A DNA stretch of 64,000 bases from Liminaster sp017519885 (GTDB lineage Bacteria > Bacteroidota > Bacteroidia > Bacteroidales > UBA3663). A model generated the notes under the pieces. The model did no database searches. It had not been told where the DNA came from and worked only from the letters and a program-made list of their open reading frames with translations. Made by a program: the position numbers and the translations under genes. The stretch lies in contig JAFWRO010000049.1 of NCBI GenBank assembly GCA_017519885.1, positions 1 to 64,000 on the forward strand. Direction: 5' to 3'. Position 1 is the first letter of the stretch. Every line of letters starts with the position of its first letter. Shown here piece by piece: positions 40,933 to 49,045 of the stretch.

Positions 40933-41630
40933 AGGTTCAGAAGTTTGTGGTCGCAGACCGCGCGACGGTTGAAACAATATTGACCCAAGTGCCAGCAAGC
41001 GACAATACCTGCAAGGAATAGCAGCATCATCCATGGATTTGCCGCAAAGATGCCCCGATCCAAATAGACTACATTTGGCATCCACGAAAGGAAGATCAAA
41101 AGCACCATAATAAAATTACAGGAAAAAGACAGAAGGAGGTTGTTGATCAACAGTGGGAACAGGACATTGAAGAGGGCGATGAACAGCAGTAGAAGCAGGC
41201 CGTCGGCAGGTGCCGTGATGACGAAATCGGCAAGACTCTTCACGCTGACGAATGGGGAATAGAGCAGAGATGGCTGGAAAATGGCAAAGATGGCATTCAG
41301 GAGTAGATCGACGCCAATCAAAACTCCATACATCGCTACGTAGTGCAGCCCGATGTAGAGGATCATCGAGTCATATTTACGCCTATTGGTCTCGGGCAGC
41401 AGGGTCAACTCCTTGCTTCGATAGATCCAGAAAAAAGTCTGAATGAAAATCAATGCAATCAGGAAAGGACCATGCACATTCCACACGGCTCGCTCGTAAA
41501 AAGCGGTTGAACCATTTTCCAAGGTAGCATGGATTGAAAAGACTGCTATGCGAATCAGCACGAGCACCACAACAAAAAGCTTCAGGATCGGACGAAGTCC
41601 GTTCAGATAGATGCGAAACAAGTTTTTCAT
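40929..41630 (-). CDS. Six-helix ABC-type exporter membrane protein
   Basis: 233 residues with about six hydrophobic segments: LFVVVLVLIRIAVFSIHATL, FLIALIFIQTFFWIY, ILYIGLHYVAMYGVLIGV, ADGLLLLLFIALFNVLFPL, NLLLSFSCNFIMVLLIFLSW and MMLLFLAGIVACWHL. It has no soluble domain. Both its ends overlap neighbours by ATGA, so it is translationally coupled between the second membrane protein and the GntR gene. It is likely a permease subunit of the ABC system; the family is not named with certainty. Confidence 0.75.
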   Translation of the reverse strand: MKNLFRIYLNGLRPILKLFVVVLVLIRIAVFSIHATLENGSTAFYERAVWNVHGPFLIALIFIQTFFWIYRSKELTLLPETNRRKYDSMILYIGLHYVAMYGVLIGVDLLLNAIFAIFQPSLLYSPFVSVKSLADFVITAPADGLLLLLFIALFNVLFPLLINNLLLSFSCNFIMVLLIFLSWMPNVVYLDRGIFAANPWMMLLFLAGIVACWHLGQYCFNRRAVCDHKLLNL

Positions 41631-42361
41631 AACGCTTTAGGTGTTAACTTCAGCACGACATCAAGTTTCTGGAATTGGCGATAGCCCAGGTAGATATTGA
41701 TTGCGATTCCCACTACCAGTACCACCGCGACGTAGGGAAACCAGTTCCAAAACGTATCTAGAAACAACGCACAGAAGGGATAGGCTGCAGCAAGAGCCAT
41801 TGGAACAAAGGCAACGAACGTGTTTTTCATGAAACGGGCGCTCAGATAATAGCAGATAGTCAGGATCCACAGGTAGAACACCACCGTCGGCCACCTGTAA
41901 TACCATGCCAACAATGGCAACAACCACCCCCTTTCGATGGGCTGTTCGATGGAAAAGAAGTATGCCAGCGGAATGCGCACCCAATAGATAATCAGCGCCG
42001 AGGCCAAAACTAAGACTATCGTCTGACAAATGTTGAAGACGATGCGCGAAGCATACTTCTCTTTCATCGTGACAGGGAGCAGCCAATGCTGCTTATGAAG
42101 CCTGTAAACACCGAAGACACTCAGGCAATGGGTTATACACATAAACCAAGGAAAGAGGAATATCCAATTGAACATTTCCGTGGTGGAGTAATGCGATTCC
42201 TGGTCGTTCCAAGTGCCATTAATGAATCCCCAAACGTCGGTTTCGGGATGTTTTCTCCAAGTGATTGCCAGCATAAATGCGGAAAAAACGAGAAAGAAGA
42301 GGATCGTCAGGACAAACGAAAGCCGCTCCGTCCTCCAATATAATCTAAACAGGTTTCTCAT
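41627..42361 (-). CDS. Six-helix ABC-type exporter membrane protein
   Basis: 244 residues, about six transmembrane segments beginning LSFVLTILFFLVFSAFMLAI and including FVAFVPMALAAAYPFCALFL and YVAVVLVVGIAINIYLGY. It is similar in size and layout to the downstream membrane protein, suggesting two related permease subunits, as in YtrC/D-type systems. It starts 9 bp after the ATPase stop and overlaps the next gene by 4 bp. Confidence 0.75.
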   Translation of the reverse strand: MRNLFRLYWRTERLSFVLTILFFLVFSAFMLAITWRKHPETDVWGFINGTWNDQESHYSTTEMFNWIFLFPWFMCITHCLSVFGVYRLHKQHWLLPVTMKEKYASRIVFNICQTIVLVLASALIIYWVRIPLAYFFSIEQPIERGWLLPLLAWYYRWPTVVFYLWILTICYYLSARFMKNTFVAFVPMALAAAYPFCALFLDTFWNWFPYVAVVLVVGIAINIYLGYRQFQKLDVVLKLTPKAL

Positions 42362-42370
42362 AATGGCAAG

Positions 42371-43174
42371 TTATTTGAGTGAGGTAATATATTCGAAGAG
42401 CATCTCCAGGTTGACGGGTGTCTCTGGTTCATCGGCCGTTCGACGGGCGATGCACTGGGTGCCATCAATGGTCTTTTCGCTATAGAGCACTTCGCCTTCG
42501 GGATTGGTGCCGAAGGTGTACTGTTCGGCAAGTTCCTGCATCGAACTGTCGAGCAGCAATTTCTCCTGACCGATCAAGGTCACGTGGTCGATAAGCATCT
42601 CCACATCGTGAACCTGGTGGGTAGAGATCACCATCAGTCGTTCCTCATTCATGTTGCTCGCTATCACCTTGCGGAACTGACGTTTCGAAGGAATGTCGAG
42701 TCCGTTGCTCGGCTCGTCCATCAGCAGCAACTTGGTATTGGTGGCCAGGGCAAAACTCATCAGCACCTTCTTCTTGGTGCCCATCGAGAGCGAACTAAGT
42801 TTCAGGTCGCTCTCAAGTTCGAACTCACGAAGGCAGCTGTCCATAATCTCCTGACTGAAGTTCTTGTAGAACGGCTTGTACATCTTGACATAATCGCGCA
42901 TCGACATCGAGGGCAGCATGAACTCCTCGGGCACGAGGTAAATCTTCTCGAGCATCTGTTTCTTCATCTCGTTCACCACGTCTCCATCGATGGTTATCTC
43001 GCCGCTATTGGGCCGCAAAAGGCCGCAAAGCAGGTAGAGCAGGGTTGTCTTGCCGGTTCCGTTCTTGCCCAAAAGGCCATATACACTGCCCGGCTTCATC
43101 TGAAGGTTAAACTGACTAAACACATTCCGTTTTGAGCCACTGTAACCGAAAGTAAGATTTTGAATATTGATCAT
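42371..43174 (-). CDS. ABC transporter ATP-binding protein
   Basis: 267 residues, a complete nucleotide-binding subunit: Walker A GLLGKNGTGKTTLL (about 33-46), Q-loop region, signature LSSLSMGTKKKVLM (about 130), Walker B LLLMDEPSNGLD, and the switch His in VISTHQVHD. It is the first gene of the operon and works with the two membrane proteins downstream. The short GntR repressor at the end of the operon suggests an exporter for an antimicrobial or cell-envelope stressor, as for YtrA-regulated systems. The actual substrate is unknown. Confidence 0.92.
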   Translation of the reverse strand: MINIQNLTFGYSGSKRNVFSQFNLQMKPGSVYGLLGKNGTGKTTLLYLLCGLLRPNSGEITIDGDVVNEMKKQMLEKIYLVPEEFMLPSMSMRDYVKMYKPFYKNFSQEIMDSCLREFELESDLKLSSLSMGTKKKVLMSFALATNTKLLLMDEPSNGLDIPSKRQFRKVIASNMNEERLMVISTHQVHDVEMLIDHVTLIGQEKLLLDSSMQELAEQYTFGTNPEGEVLYSEKTIDGTQCIARRTADEPETPVNLEMLFEYITSLK

Positions 43175-43203
43175 CGCTTTGATTATTGATTAAAACAATT
43201 ATA

Positions 43204-43235
43204 GTGTCATACTGAACTATGACACCGCAAAGATA
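43204..43235 (-). promoter_or_regulatory. ABC operon promoter with perfect GntR-type operator
   Basis: On the minus strand the -7 box TATCTTTG (43235-43228) is followed 2 bp later by GTGTCATA-N6-TATGACAC (43225-43204), a perfect 8-bp inverted repeat over the expected transcription start. The spacing and the GTGT...ACAC ends fit YtrA-family operators. Confidence 0.75.
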
Positions 43236-43436
43236 TTTGCTCTCCCTCAAGCCTGCAAGAAAACGGAAGAAAAAATGCTTAAAAAAATACGAAACAATTA
43301 TAATCGATACAAATTGTCATCCATAAATGTCAAAATATATTTATAGATTCACAACTGGAAATCCTCAGCGCCATCAGGATCATCTTTCATTTGCAAGAAA
43401 GAATGGGAAAGAGATTGAAGTCAATAATAAATCGCG

Positions 43437-43550
43437 CGCGATATTTTGTTAAAAACTGTTGAATAATTTATATTGCACGCGATATTTTGTTAAGAATGAT
43501 TAAAGTTTTTGTTATATCCTTTGCGATATAAAATTTTCTTCGTATCTTTG
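43437..43550 (+). promoter_or_regulatory. Ferritin-like gene promoter: direct repeats, dyad and -7 box
   Basis: CGCGATATTTTGTTAA occurs at 43437-43452 and again at 43478-43493, identical and 41 bp apart. A dyad TTATATC-ctttgc-GATATAA (43512-43531) covers the -33 element, and TATCTTTG (43543-43550) is the -7 box, 77 bp from the ATG. The 453-bp gap 43175-43627 holds this promoter and the divergent ABC promoter; no gene is seen between them. Confidence 0.6.
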
Positions 43551-43627
43551 CACCGTCAAAACAAAAGAAATGACATCTGATAATACATTTAATATAAAAA
43601 TATAAACCCCTCAAAAAACAAAACATT

Positions 43628-44083
43628 ATGAACGCAAACAATTCTATCCAGGCACTTCAGTTCTTCGTAACCGGACTCAGCAACGGCGCTTTCGCTCACC
43701 TCGTACAGGGCAAGCACTTCGACAGCATGGGCTTCAAGACCCTTGGCAAGAAATACACAGACCACTATTCTGAGGAAATGGGATGGGTCGAGAAATTCAT
43801 GACCCGCATCAACGACCTCGGCGGCGAAGTGAAGATCGAGGACCAGAAGGGTCGTGAACTCGTTAAGGATCCCGTAGAGTACGTTAAGGCTGACCTCGCT
43901 ATTCAGGAGAAGGGCGTAGAGTTGCTCTACAAGTGCATGGAGACTCTCAAGGACGACCCCACCACTTATGACCTCATGAAGGCTTACCTCGCTGACGAAG
44001 AGGAGGACCTCTACTGGAGCCAGGAGCAGGTAGAAATGGTAGAGATGATTGGTCGTCAGAACTGGCTGTACAAGCAACTCTAA
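43628..44083 (+). CDS. Ferritin-like (bacterioferritin/Dps-type) protein
   Basis: 151 residues, all-helical. The helices carry spaced acidic and His residues typical of a four-helix ferritin-like fold: HLVQGKHFDSMGFKTLGKKY, TDHYSEEMGWVEKFMTRIND, LGGEVKIED, a third helix ADLAIQEKGVELLYKCMETL, and YLADEEEDLYWSQEQVEMVE with ExxD/ExxxxQ groups. It probably stores iron or protects DNA from peroxide. The exact subfamily (bacterioferritin or Dps-like) is not settled. It is 29 bp upstream of an OhrR-like peroxide sensor, which supports a role in oxidative stress. Confidence 0.78.
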   Translation: MNANNSIQALQFFVTGLSNGAFAHLVQGKHFDSMGFKTLGKKYTDHYSEEMGWVEKFMTRINDLGGEVKIEDQKGRELVKDPVEYVKADLAIQEKGVELLYKCMETLKDDPTTYDLMKAYLADEEEDLYWSQEQVEMVEMIGRQNWLYKQL

Positions 44084-44112
44084 TTTTCCAACTCAATTAA
44101 AGGCTTAGTGAC

Positions 44113-44565
44113 ATGGCATACGACCAACTGAAACTCCAAAACCAGCTGTGTTTTCGGCTTTATACGGCTAGCCGCCTCATCACGCAAGCCTATGAGCCCT
44201 ATTTCAAGCCGCTTGGAATCACCTATACGCAGTACCTCGTACTGATGGTACTGTGGGAGGAAGACAAACAGCCTATCAACACCATCGGCCAGAAACTGAA
44301 ACTCGGCATCAACACCACCTCTCCTCTCATCAAGCGCATGGAGAAACTTGGACTGGTGGCTCGCCAAAGCAGCGAAACCGACAAACGCCAGCAGATAGTC
44401 TATCTTACCCAAAAGGGCAAGGACATGAAAAAGAAGGCAGCAGAAATCCCTTCGTGCATGACAAATGACTTCTGCCGTTGCGGAATTGATCCTAAATCAA
44501 TGGAGACGATGATTCCCATCTTGGACGAACTGCTCAACAAACTGAGCGTGAAAGAGGAAGATTAG
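44113..44565 (+). CDS. MarR-family regulator, OhrR-like organic-peroxide sensor
   Basis: 150 residues with the MarR winged helix (INTIGQKLKLGINTTSPLIK, RMEKLGLVARQSSETDKRQQ, IVYLTQKGKDM). The N-terminus NQLCFRLYTASRLITQAYEP matches OhrR proteins, in which this first Cys (residue about 14) is the peroxide-reactive residue and Tyr residues stabilise it. More Cys residues near the C-terminus (IPSCMTNDFCRCGID) could form disulfides. OhrR proteins repress resistance genes until oxidised. No ohr gene is nearby; the ferritin-like gene just upstream is the likely target. A terminator follows. Confidence 0.85.
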   Translation: MAYDQLKLQNQLCFRLYTASRLITQAYEPYFKPLGITYTQYLVLMVLWEEDKQPINTIGQKLKLGINTTSPLIKRMEKLGLVARQSSETDKRQQIVYLTQKGKDMKKKAAEIPSCMTNDFCRCGIDPKSMETMIPILDELLNKLSVKEED

Positions 44566-44605
44566 GCAGTTTTTCTACACTATGAAGCCGAATAGGCAAA
44601 ACGAA

Positions 44606-44644
44606 ACAAGGAAGGTAAAGGCTTTCGCCTCGTACCTTCCTTGT
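44606..44644. terminator. Bidirectional terminator
   Basis: Perfect 12-bp stem ACAAGGAAGGTA/TACCTTCCTTGT, 15-nt loop, between the convergent OhrR-like and malic enzyme genes. Confidence 0.8.
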
Positions 44645-44676
44645 TGCTTTTGCTTCGCTTTCGAAGAACCGACTAT

Positions 44677-46968
44677 TTATGCGTGCTCCTCGTGCTGTTT
44701 CTCCATATAGGCATCGATGACCGCTACGGCCACGATATTGACGATGTCGCGCACCGAAGAATCGAGGTCGGTGAAGTGGATGGGCTTGTTCAGACCCATC
44801 TGGAGTGGGCCAATCACTTCCGTCTCAGGCGAGAACTGCTTGATGAGTTTGTAAGCTCCGTTGCCTGCACTCAGCGAGGTGAAGATCATCGAGTTGACAA
44901 CCTCTCCCTTCAATGGGCCGAACGGATAACGGTCGTCGCGACGCTCGTGGTCGAGAGCAAGGTCAATGGTCATCTCACCATCAATCTTCAGATCGGGCAT
45001 CTCCTCATGCAGTTCTGACACAACCTGACTCATCATCGTGGCCGAACCACTATCCTCCGAACCGAAGTTAGAGTACGAAATCATAGCCATACGTGGTTCC
45101 TCGTTGAAGAAACGGATACGCTCGGCCGTAAGACGTGCAATGTCCTTGATGGCCTCCTTGTTGGGCGTCTGGTTCACCAACGTATCGGCAATGTAATAGA
45201 CACCGCGCTTCGAATTGACAATGTTCATCGTAGCAAAATGATCGTAGCCTTCGCGGATGCCGATCACCTCCTTGGCTGCGGTGAACAGGTTGCTGTACTT
45301 GGTATAGACACCGGTGACCATAGCATCGGCCTCACCACTCTTCACCATCTCCATGCCGAAGTAGTTGCGGTCGGACATCTTGTCGAGGGCACGCTCGAAA
45401 GTGTAGCCAGCACGGCAGAGTTTCTCGCTGAGCAGACGGGCATACTTGGCGCGAACGGGATGGGTCGCAGTAGCACGCTGATCGATGATTTCGCAACCAG
45501 TCAAGTCGAGTTCAAGTTCCTTGGCACGACTGCGCACCAGTTCGGGATTGCCGAGCAGGATTGGCGTACAGAGACCCTCGGCCTTAGCGGTGACGGCAGC
45601 CTTGAGCATCGTGGGATGATAACCTTCGGCAAAGACCACGCGCTGCGGGTGTGAACGAGCGATGTCGTGCAACTGTTGGGTGAGAGTGGTCTCCTGCCCC
45701 ATTCGACGGCGTAATTGACTCTTGTAGGCTTCCCAGTCGGTGATGGGCTTGCGAGCCACACCCGTATCCATAGCTGCCTTGGCCACGGCGGCACTGACCT
45801 CGGTGATGAGGCGCGGATCGACAGCCTTCGGGATAAGGTACTTGGGACCGAACTTCAATGTATCACCCTTATAAACACGGTTTACCACCTCTGGAACAGG
45901 TTCGTGGGCCAAAGCCACGATGGCTCGTACGGCAGCAATCTTCATCTCTTCGTTAATGGCACGTGCATTCACGTCGAGGGCACCACGGAAGATGTAGGGG
46001 AATACAATGACGTTGTTGATCTGGTTCGGATAGTCGCTACGGCCCGTACATATCAGCACATCAGGGCGTGCCGACATTGCATCTTCATAAGAGATTTCGG
46101 GAGTCGGGTTGGCAAGGGCGAAGACGATGGGCTGATCGGCCATCGAACGAACCATATCCTGGTTGACGAGGTTGCCTGCCGAAAGGCCGAGGAAGACATC
46201 GGCACCCACCATAGCCTCGCGGAGATTGTGGATGTCACGACGCGAAGTGGCAAACTCCATCTGTGTCGGACTGAGATCAGTACGGTCGTCGGTGAGCACA
46301 CCATTCTTGTCAATCATAATGATGTTCTCCTTGCGTGCGCCGAGCTGGTGGTACATCTTGATGCAACTCATGGCAGCAGCGCCGGCACCCGAAACGACGA
46401 TGCGCACATCCTCAATCTTCTTGCCATTGATCTGCAAGGCATTGACGAGACCTGCGCCCGAAATGATGGCAGTGCCATGCTGGTCATCGTGCATCACGGG
46501 GATGTCGCAGTTCTCTTTCAAACGTTTTTCGATATAGAAGCACTCGGGCGCCTTGATGTCCTCGAGGTTGATTCCGCCAAACGAGGGAGCAATACGCTCT
46601 ACAGTCTCGCAGAACTTCACGGGATCGGTCTCATCGACTTCGATGTCGAAGACGTCGATACCGCCATAGATCTTGAAGAGCAGTCCCTTACCCTCCATAA
46701 CGGGTTTTCCTGCCAAGGCACCGATGTTGCCCAATCCGAGCACAGCCGTACCATTGGAAATAACGGCTACAAGGTTGCCGCGATCGGTGTAACGGAACGC
46801 GTCATTGGGGTTCTTCTGGATTTCGAGACACGGAAAGGCAACGCCAGGCGAATAAGCCAGCGAAAGGTCTGTCTGTGTACGATAAGGCTTGGTTGGTACT
46901 ACGGCAATTTTACCGGGACCTCCCGCTTCATGATAGCGGAGGGCATCTTCTTTTGTGATATTGGCCAT
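44677..46968 (-). CDS. maeB: NADP-dependent malic enzyme with phosphotransacetylase-like C-terminal domain
   Basis: 763 residues, the usual MaeB length. N-terminal malic enzyme domains: LSLAYSPGVAFPCLEI, ALAGKPVMEGKGLLFK, PVMHDDQHGTAIISGAG with the NAD(P)-binding IVVSGAGAAAMSC, and the malic-enzyme Lys-containing part. The C-terminal half from about residue 430 (RVVFAEGYHPTMLKAAVTAK) to PLQMGLNKPIHFTDL is a phosphate acetyltransferase-like domain that regulates the enzyme by acetyl-CoA rather than catalysing. It converts malate to pyruvate and makes NADPH. Cytoplasmic housekeeping gene, apparently monocistronic. Confidence 0.95.
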   Translation of the reverse strand: MANITKEDALRYHEAGGPGKIAVVPTKPYRTQTDLSLAYSPGVAFPCLEIQKNPNDAFRYTDRGNLVAVISNGTAVLGLGNIGALAGKPVMEGKGLLFKIYGGIDVFDIEVDETDPVKFCETVERIAPSFGGINLEDIKAPECFYIEKRLKENCDIPVMHDDQHGTAIISGAGLVNALQINGKKIEDVRIVVSGAGAAAMSCIKMYHQLGARKENIIMIDKNGVLTDDRTDLSPTQMEFATSRRDIHNLREAMVGADVFLGLSAGNLVNQDMVRSMADQPIVFALANPTPEISYEDAMSARPDVLICTGRSDYPNQINNVIVFPYIFRGALDVNARAINEEMKIAAVRAIVALAHEPVPEVVNRVYKGDTLKFGPKYLIPKAVDPRLITEVSAAVAKAAMDTGVARKPITDWEAYKSQLRRRMGQETTLTQQLHDIARSHPQRVVFAEGYHPTMLKAAVTAKAEGLCTPILLGNPELVRSRAKELELDLTGCEIIDQRATATHPVRAKYARLLSEKLCRAGYTFERALDKMSDRNYFGMEMVKSGEADAMVTGVYTKYSNLFTAAKEVIGIREGYDHFATMNIVNSKRGVYYIADTLVNQTPNKEAIKDIARLTAERIRFFNEEPRMAMISYSNFGSEDSGSATMMSQVVSELHEEMPDLKIDGEMTIDLALDHERRDDRYPFGPLKGEVVNSMIFTSLSAGNGAYKLIKQFSPETEVIGPLQMGLNKPIHFTDLDSSVRDIVNIVAVAVIDAYMEKQHEEHA

Positions 46969-47019
46969 GGCAAATATAAATTAACTGTTAACAATGAATT
47001 ATCATCAATTTAAGGATAG

Positions 47020-48933
47020 TTATTCAATATCAAGTCGACGATTCTTGGGATATTTAACCTGATAGCGGAGGCGAAGTTTGCGCGATTCGCCAGGGTTGAG
47101 ATCGAGGTTCCATACAACGATGCCGGTCTCCTTGTTGAAGTTGCCGTCACTGAGTTCTTCTGTCGTCACGGTGATGTCGGAGTTCTGCGAGACAGGCACC
47201 TGGTCATAGACCTTGATGCTGACCTTCTCCGAGCGAGTGTTACGCACGCTGATTTCCCAGTCCTTCTGCTGGGTTTGGTTGCCCGAAAGCACCTTGTGGA
47301 CACTGTTGTTCTTTATCAACTTTCGCTCGATCTGGATACCATTGTCACGCCCCAAGGAAAGGTGGAGTGTATCGCTCTCGACGGGACTCAGGATGGTCTT
47401 TCCCACATAACTGTTGTCGTAAAAGACCATCGCTTCGCCTTCCACCAGGTTGAGTTCTCCCCATCCTGTGGCATCGGCCACAAGAAAGGCATCCTTGTCA
47501 ATCTTGGGCACACCCTTGTATGCGTAGGTGGTAGGCAATTCGTATCGACCAAGTTGTGCAAGGACGGGCTTGTTGTTCGAAAGGATGGTGAGAGGATGTT
47601 TCACCTCAAACTCGTAGCCGAACTTGGCAGCAGTCGTAGCCACCTCCAAGTCATCCTCATCAACCAGTACACGAGCCTTCTGCTGCTTGCTATCCGAAGC
47701 GGCCGCGGTGGGTTCGGCCATCTCGACTGCAGCTGAATTAGACGACTTTCTGCGAAGCCAGCCACCCTTGCTCGAAGTGCCGTAACCCACGACAACCACG
47801 TCCTGCAACATTGCAACATCGGGCTTTAGACGGAAGTCCTTGCGGTTACCTGTGACGGTGGCCTGCTGCGACTCGTAGCCGATGTAACTGGCCACGAGGC
47901 GACGGTTACCGTTGGGCATCGTGATCGAATAGCGTCCATCAACATCGCTGATCGTACCGATCTGTGAACCGGACACAGTGACCGAGGCTCCTATCAGGGG
48001 CGATCCGTCTTCAGCATCATAAATTGTACCCGACACCTGATTGTTGTCGAGGCCAAAATTGTAGGTGGGTGCAGCCAGCCCATAGTCAAGCCAATAGGTG
48101 CGCAAGTCGGGCGACACGTTCGAGCGGTTAGGGTTGGCCGTCGAGAGCGTCACGTTCACATCCTTCCAGTCTTCGCCCGTCTGCTGCATAATGTTTGCCT
48201 TGTAGGTGAGTTGCAGTGGCTCATCCACCTTGCTCGAACGCACATCGTAAGTCGGATACCATGAGGCTCCGCTGACGTAATACTGCAGGGTGAAGAGTGC
48301 GCTTGTCTGCACCTTGGCATCGACTTTCACATCGACCACGGTGATGCGCTTCAACTTGATGCCTGCTATCGAATCGGCAATCTCATTGTAGCGAGCCAGA
48401 TCAGCGTTGGCTTTCTCTTCTTCGGTGTCGAGGGCGATGAGTTTCTTGTTGATGTCCATCATCTCCTCATAGTAGTATTTGTTGAGCAGCTTGATGTCGT
48501 TGAGAGGAGTGACAGCGGTACGGCTTCCGATGTTGCAGTTGGCCTCCACCATCTGTAGCTGTGACTTGAGGACGGTGCGCTGCGCCTGCAGTTCACTCAG
48601 GCGGCGAGAAGCCACGTCGATATCGCGACTGGCAGCCTTCAACCGTTCGCTAAGCATCGTGCTGTCGGGACGAATGTAACGCTGGCTCACACCAAGCACG
48701 GTCACACTGCCCTTGGCCTTCACCTGCAGGCTGTTTCGGTCGAGGTAGGGCGAAAGACCCGTGAACGAAACGGTTTGTTCGCCGGCGTTCAGCGCCACGT
48801 TCTTTTCGCGTGTCACCTGAGCTCCATTACTGAAGATGGTCACTCCCTTGAGATTGGTTGGGAGACTGGTTTGCGCCAAGGATGTCCAAGCAGCAAACAA
48901 TAAGATGGTCAGAAGTATTAGATGTCTTTTCAT
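47020..48933 (-). CDS. DUF4139/MuiA-like exported protein with SusC-like regulatory domain inserted
   Basis: 637 residues with a signal peptide (ending SLAQ). The N-terminus (NLKGVTIFSNGAQVTREKNV) is a DUF4140 domain, followed by a coiled coil (about 90-190) and DUF4139 (YVSGASWYPTYDVRSSKV... to the C-terminal GESRKLRLRYQVKYPKNRR). Inside DUF4139, residues 299-388 form a complete carboxypeptidase-regulatory-like domain (VSGTIYDAEDGSPLIGASVT) ending in LQDVVVVGYGTSSKGG, the same sequence type that opens the plug of SusC proteins. MuiA-like proteins have no agreed function. Promoter box TATCTTTG at 48962-48969 (minus), 29 bp from the start. Confidence 0.82.
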   Translation of the reverse strand: MKRHLILLTILLFAAWTSLAQTSLPTNLKGVTIFSNGAQVTREKNVALNAGEQTVSFTGLSPYLDRNSLQVKAKGSVTVLGVSQRYIRPDSTMLSERLKAASRDIDVASRRLSELQAQRTVLKSQLQMVEANCNIGSRTAVTPLNDIKLLNKYYYEEMMDINKKLIALDTEEEKANADLARYNEIADSIAGIKLKRITVVDVKVDAKVQTSALFTLQYYVSGASWYPTYDVRSSKVDEPLQLTYKANIMQQTGEDWKDVNVTLSTANPNRSNVSPDLRTYWLDYGLAAPTYNFGLDNNQVSGTIYDAEDGSPLIGASVTVSGSQIGTISDVDGRYSITMPNGNRRLVASYIGYESQQATVTGNRKDFRLKPDVAMLQDVVVVGYGTSSKGGWLRRKSSNSAAVEMAEPTAAASDSKQQKARVLVDEDDLEVATTAAKFGYEFEVKHPLTILSNNKPVLAQLGRYELPTTYAYKGVPKIDKDAFLVADATGWGELNLVEGEAMVFYDNSYVGKTILSPVESDTLHLSLGRDNGIQIERKLIKNNSVHKVLSGNQTQQKDWEISVRNTRSEKVSIKVYDQVPVSQNSDITVTTEELSDGNFNKETGIVVWNLDLNPGESRKLRLRYQVKYPKNRRLDIE

Positions 48934-48961
48934 AACGTATGTGATTGGCTCAAATACGATG

Positions 48962-48969
48962 CAAAGATA
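48962..48969 (-). promoter_or_regulatory. -7 box of the DUF4139 gene
   Basis: TATCTTTG on the minus strand, 28 bp upstream of the ATG at 48933. Confidence 0.6.
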
Positions 48970-49045
48970 GAAAGTTTTGGGTTAAGAACAAAATAAAATA
49001 CCAAAATTTTACTTTCTGGCCACTAAAAAAGTCCACAAAACCCAA

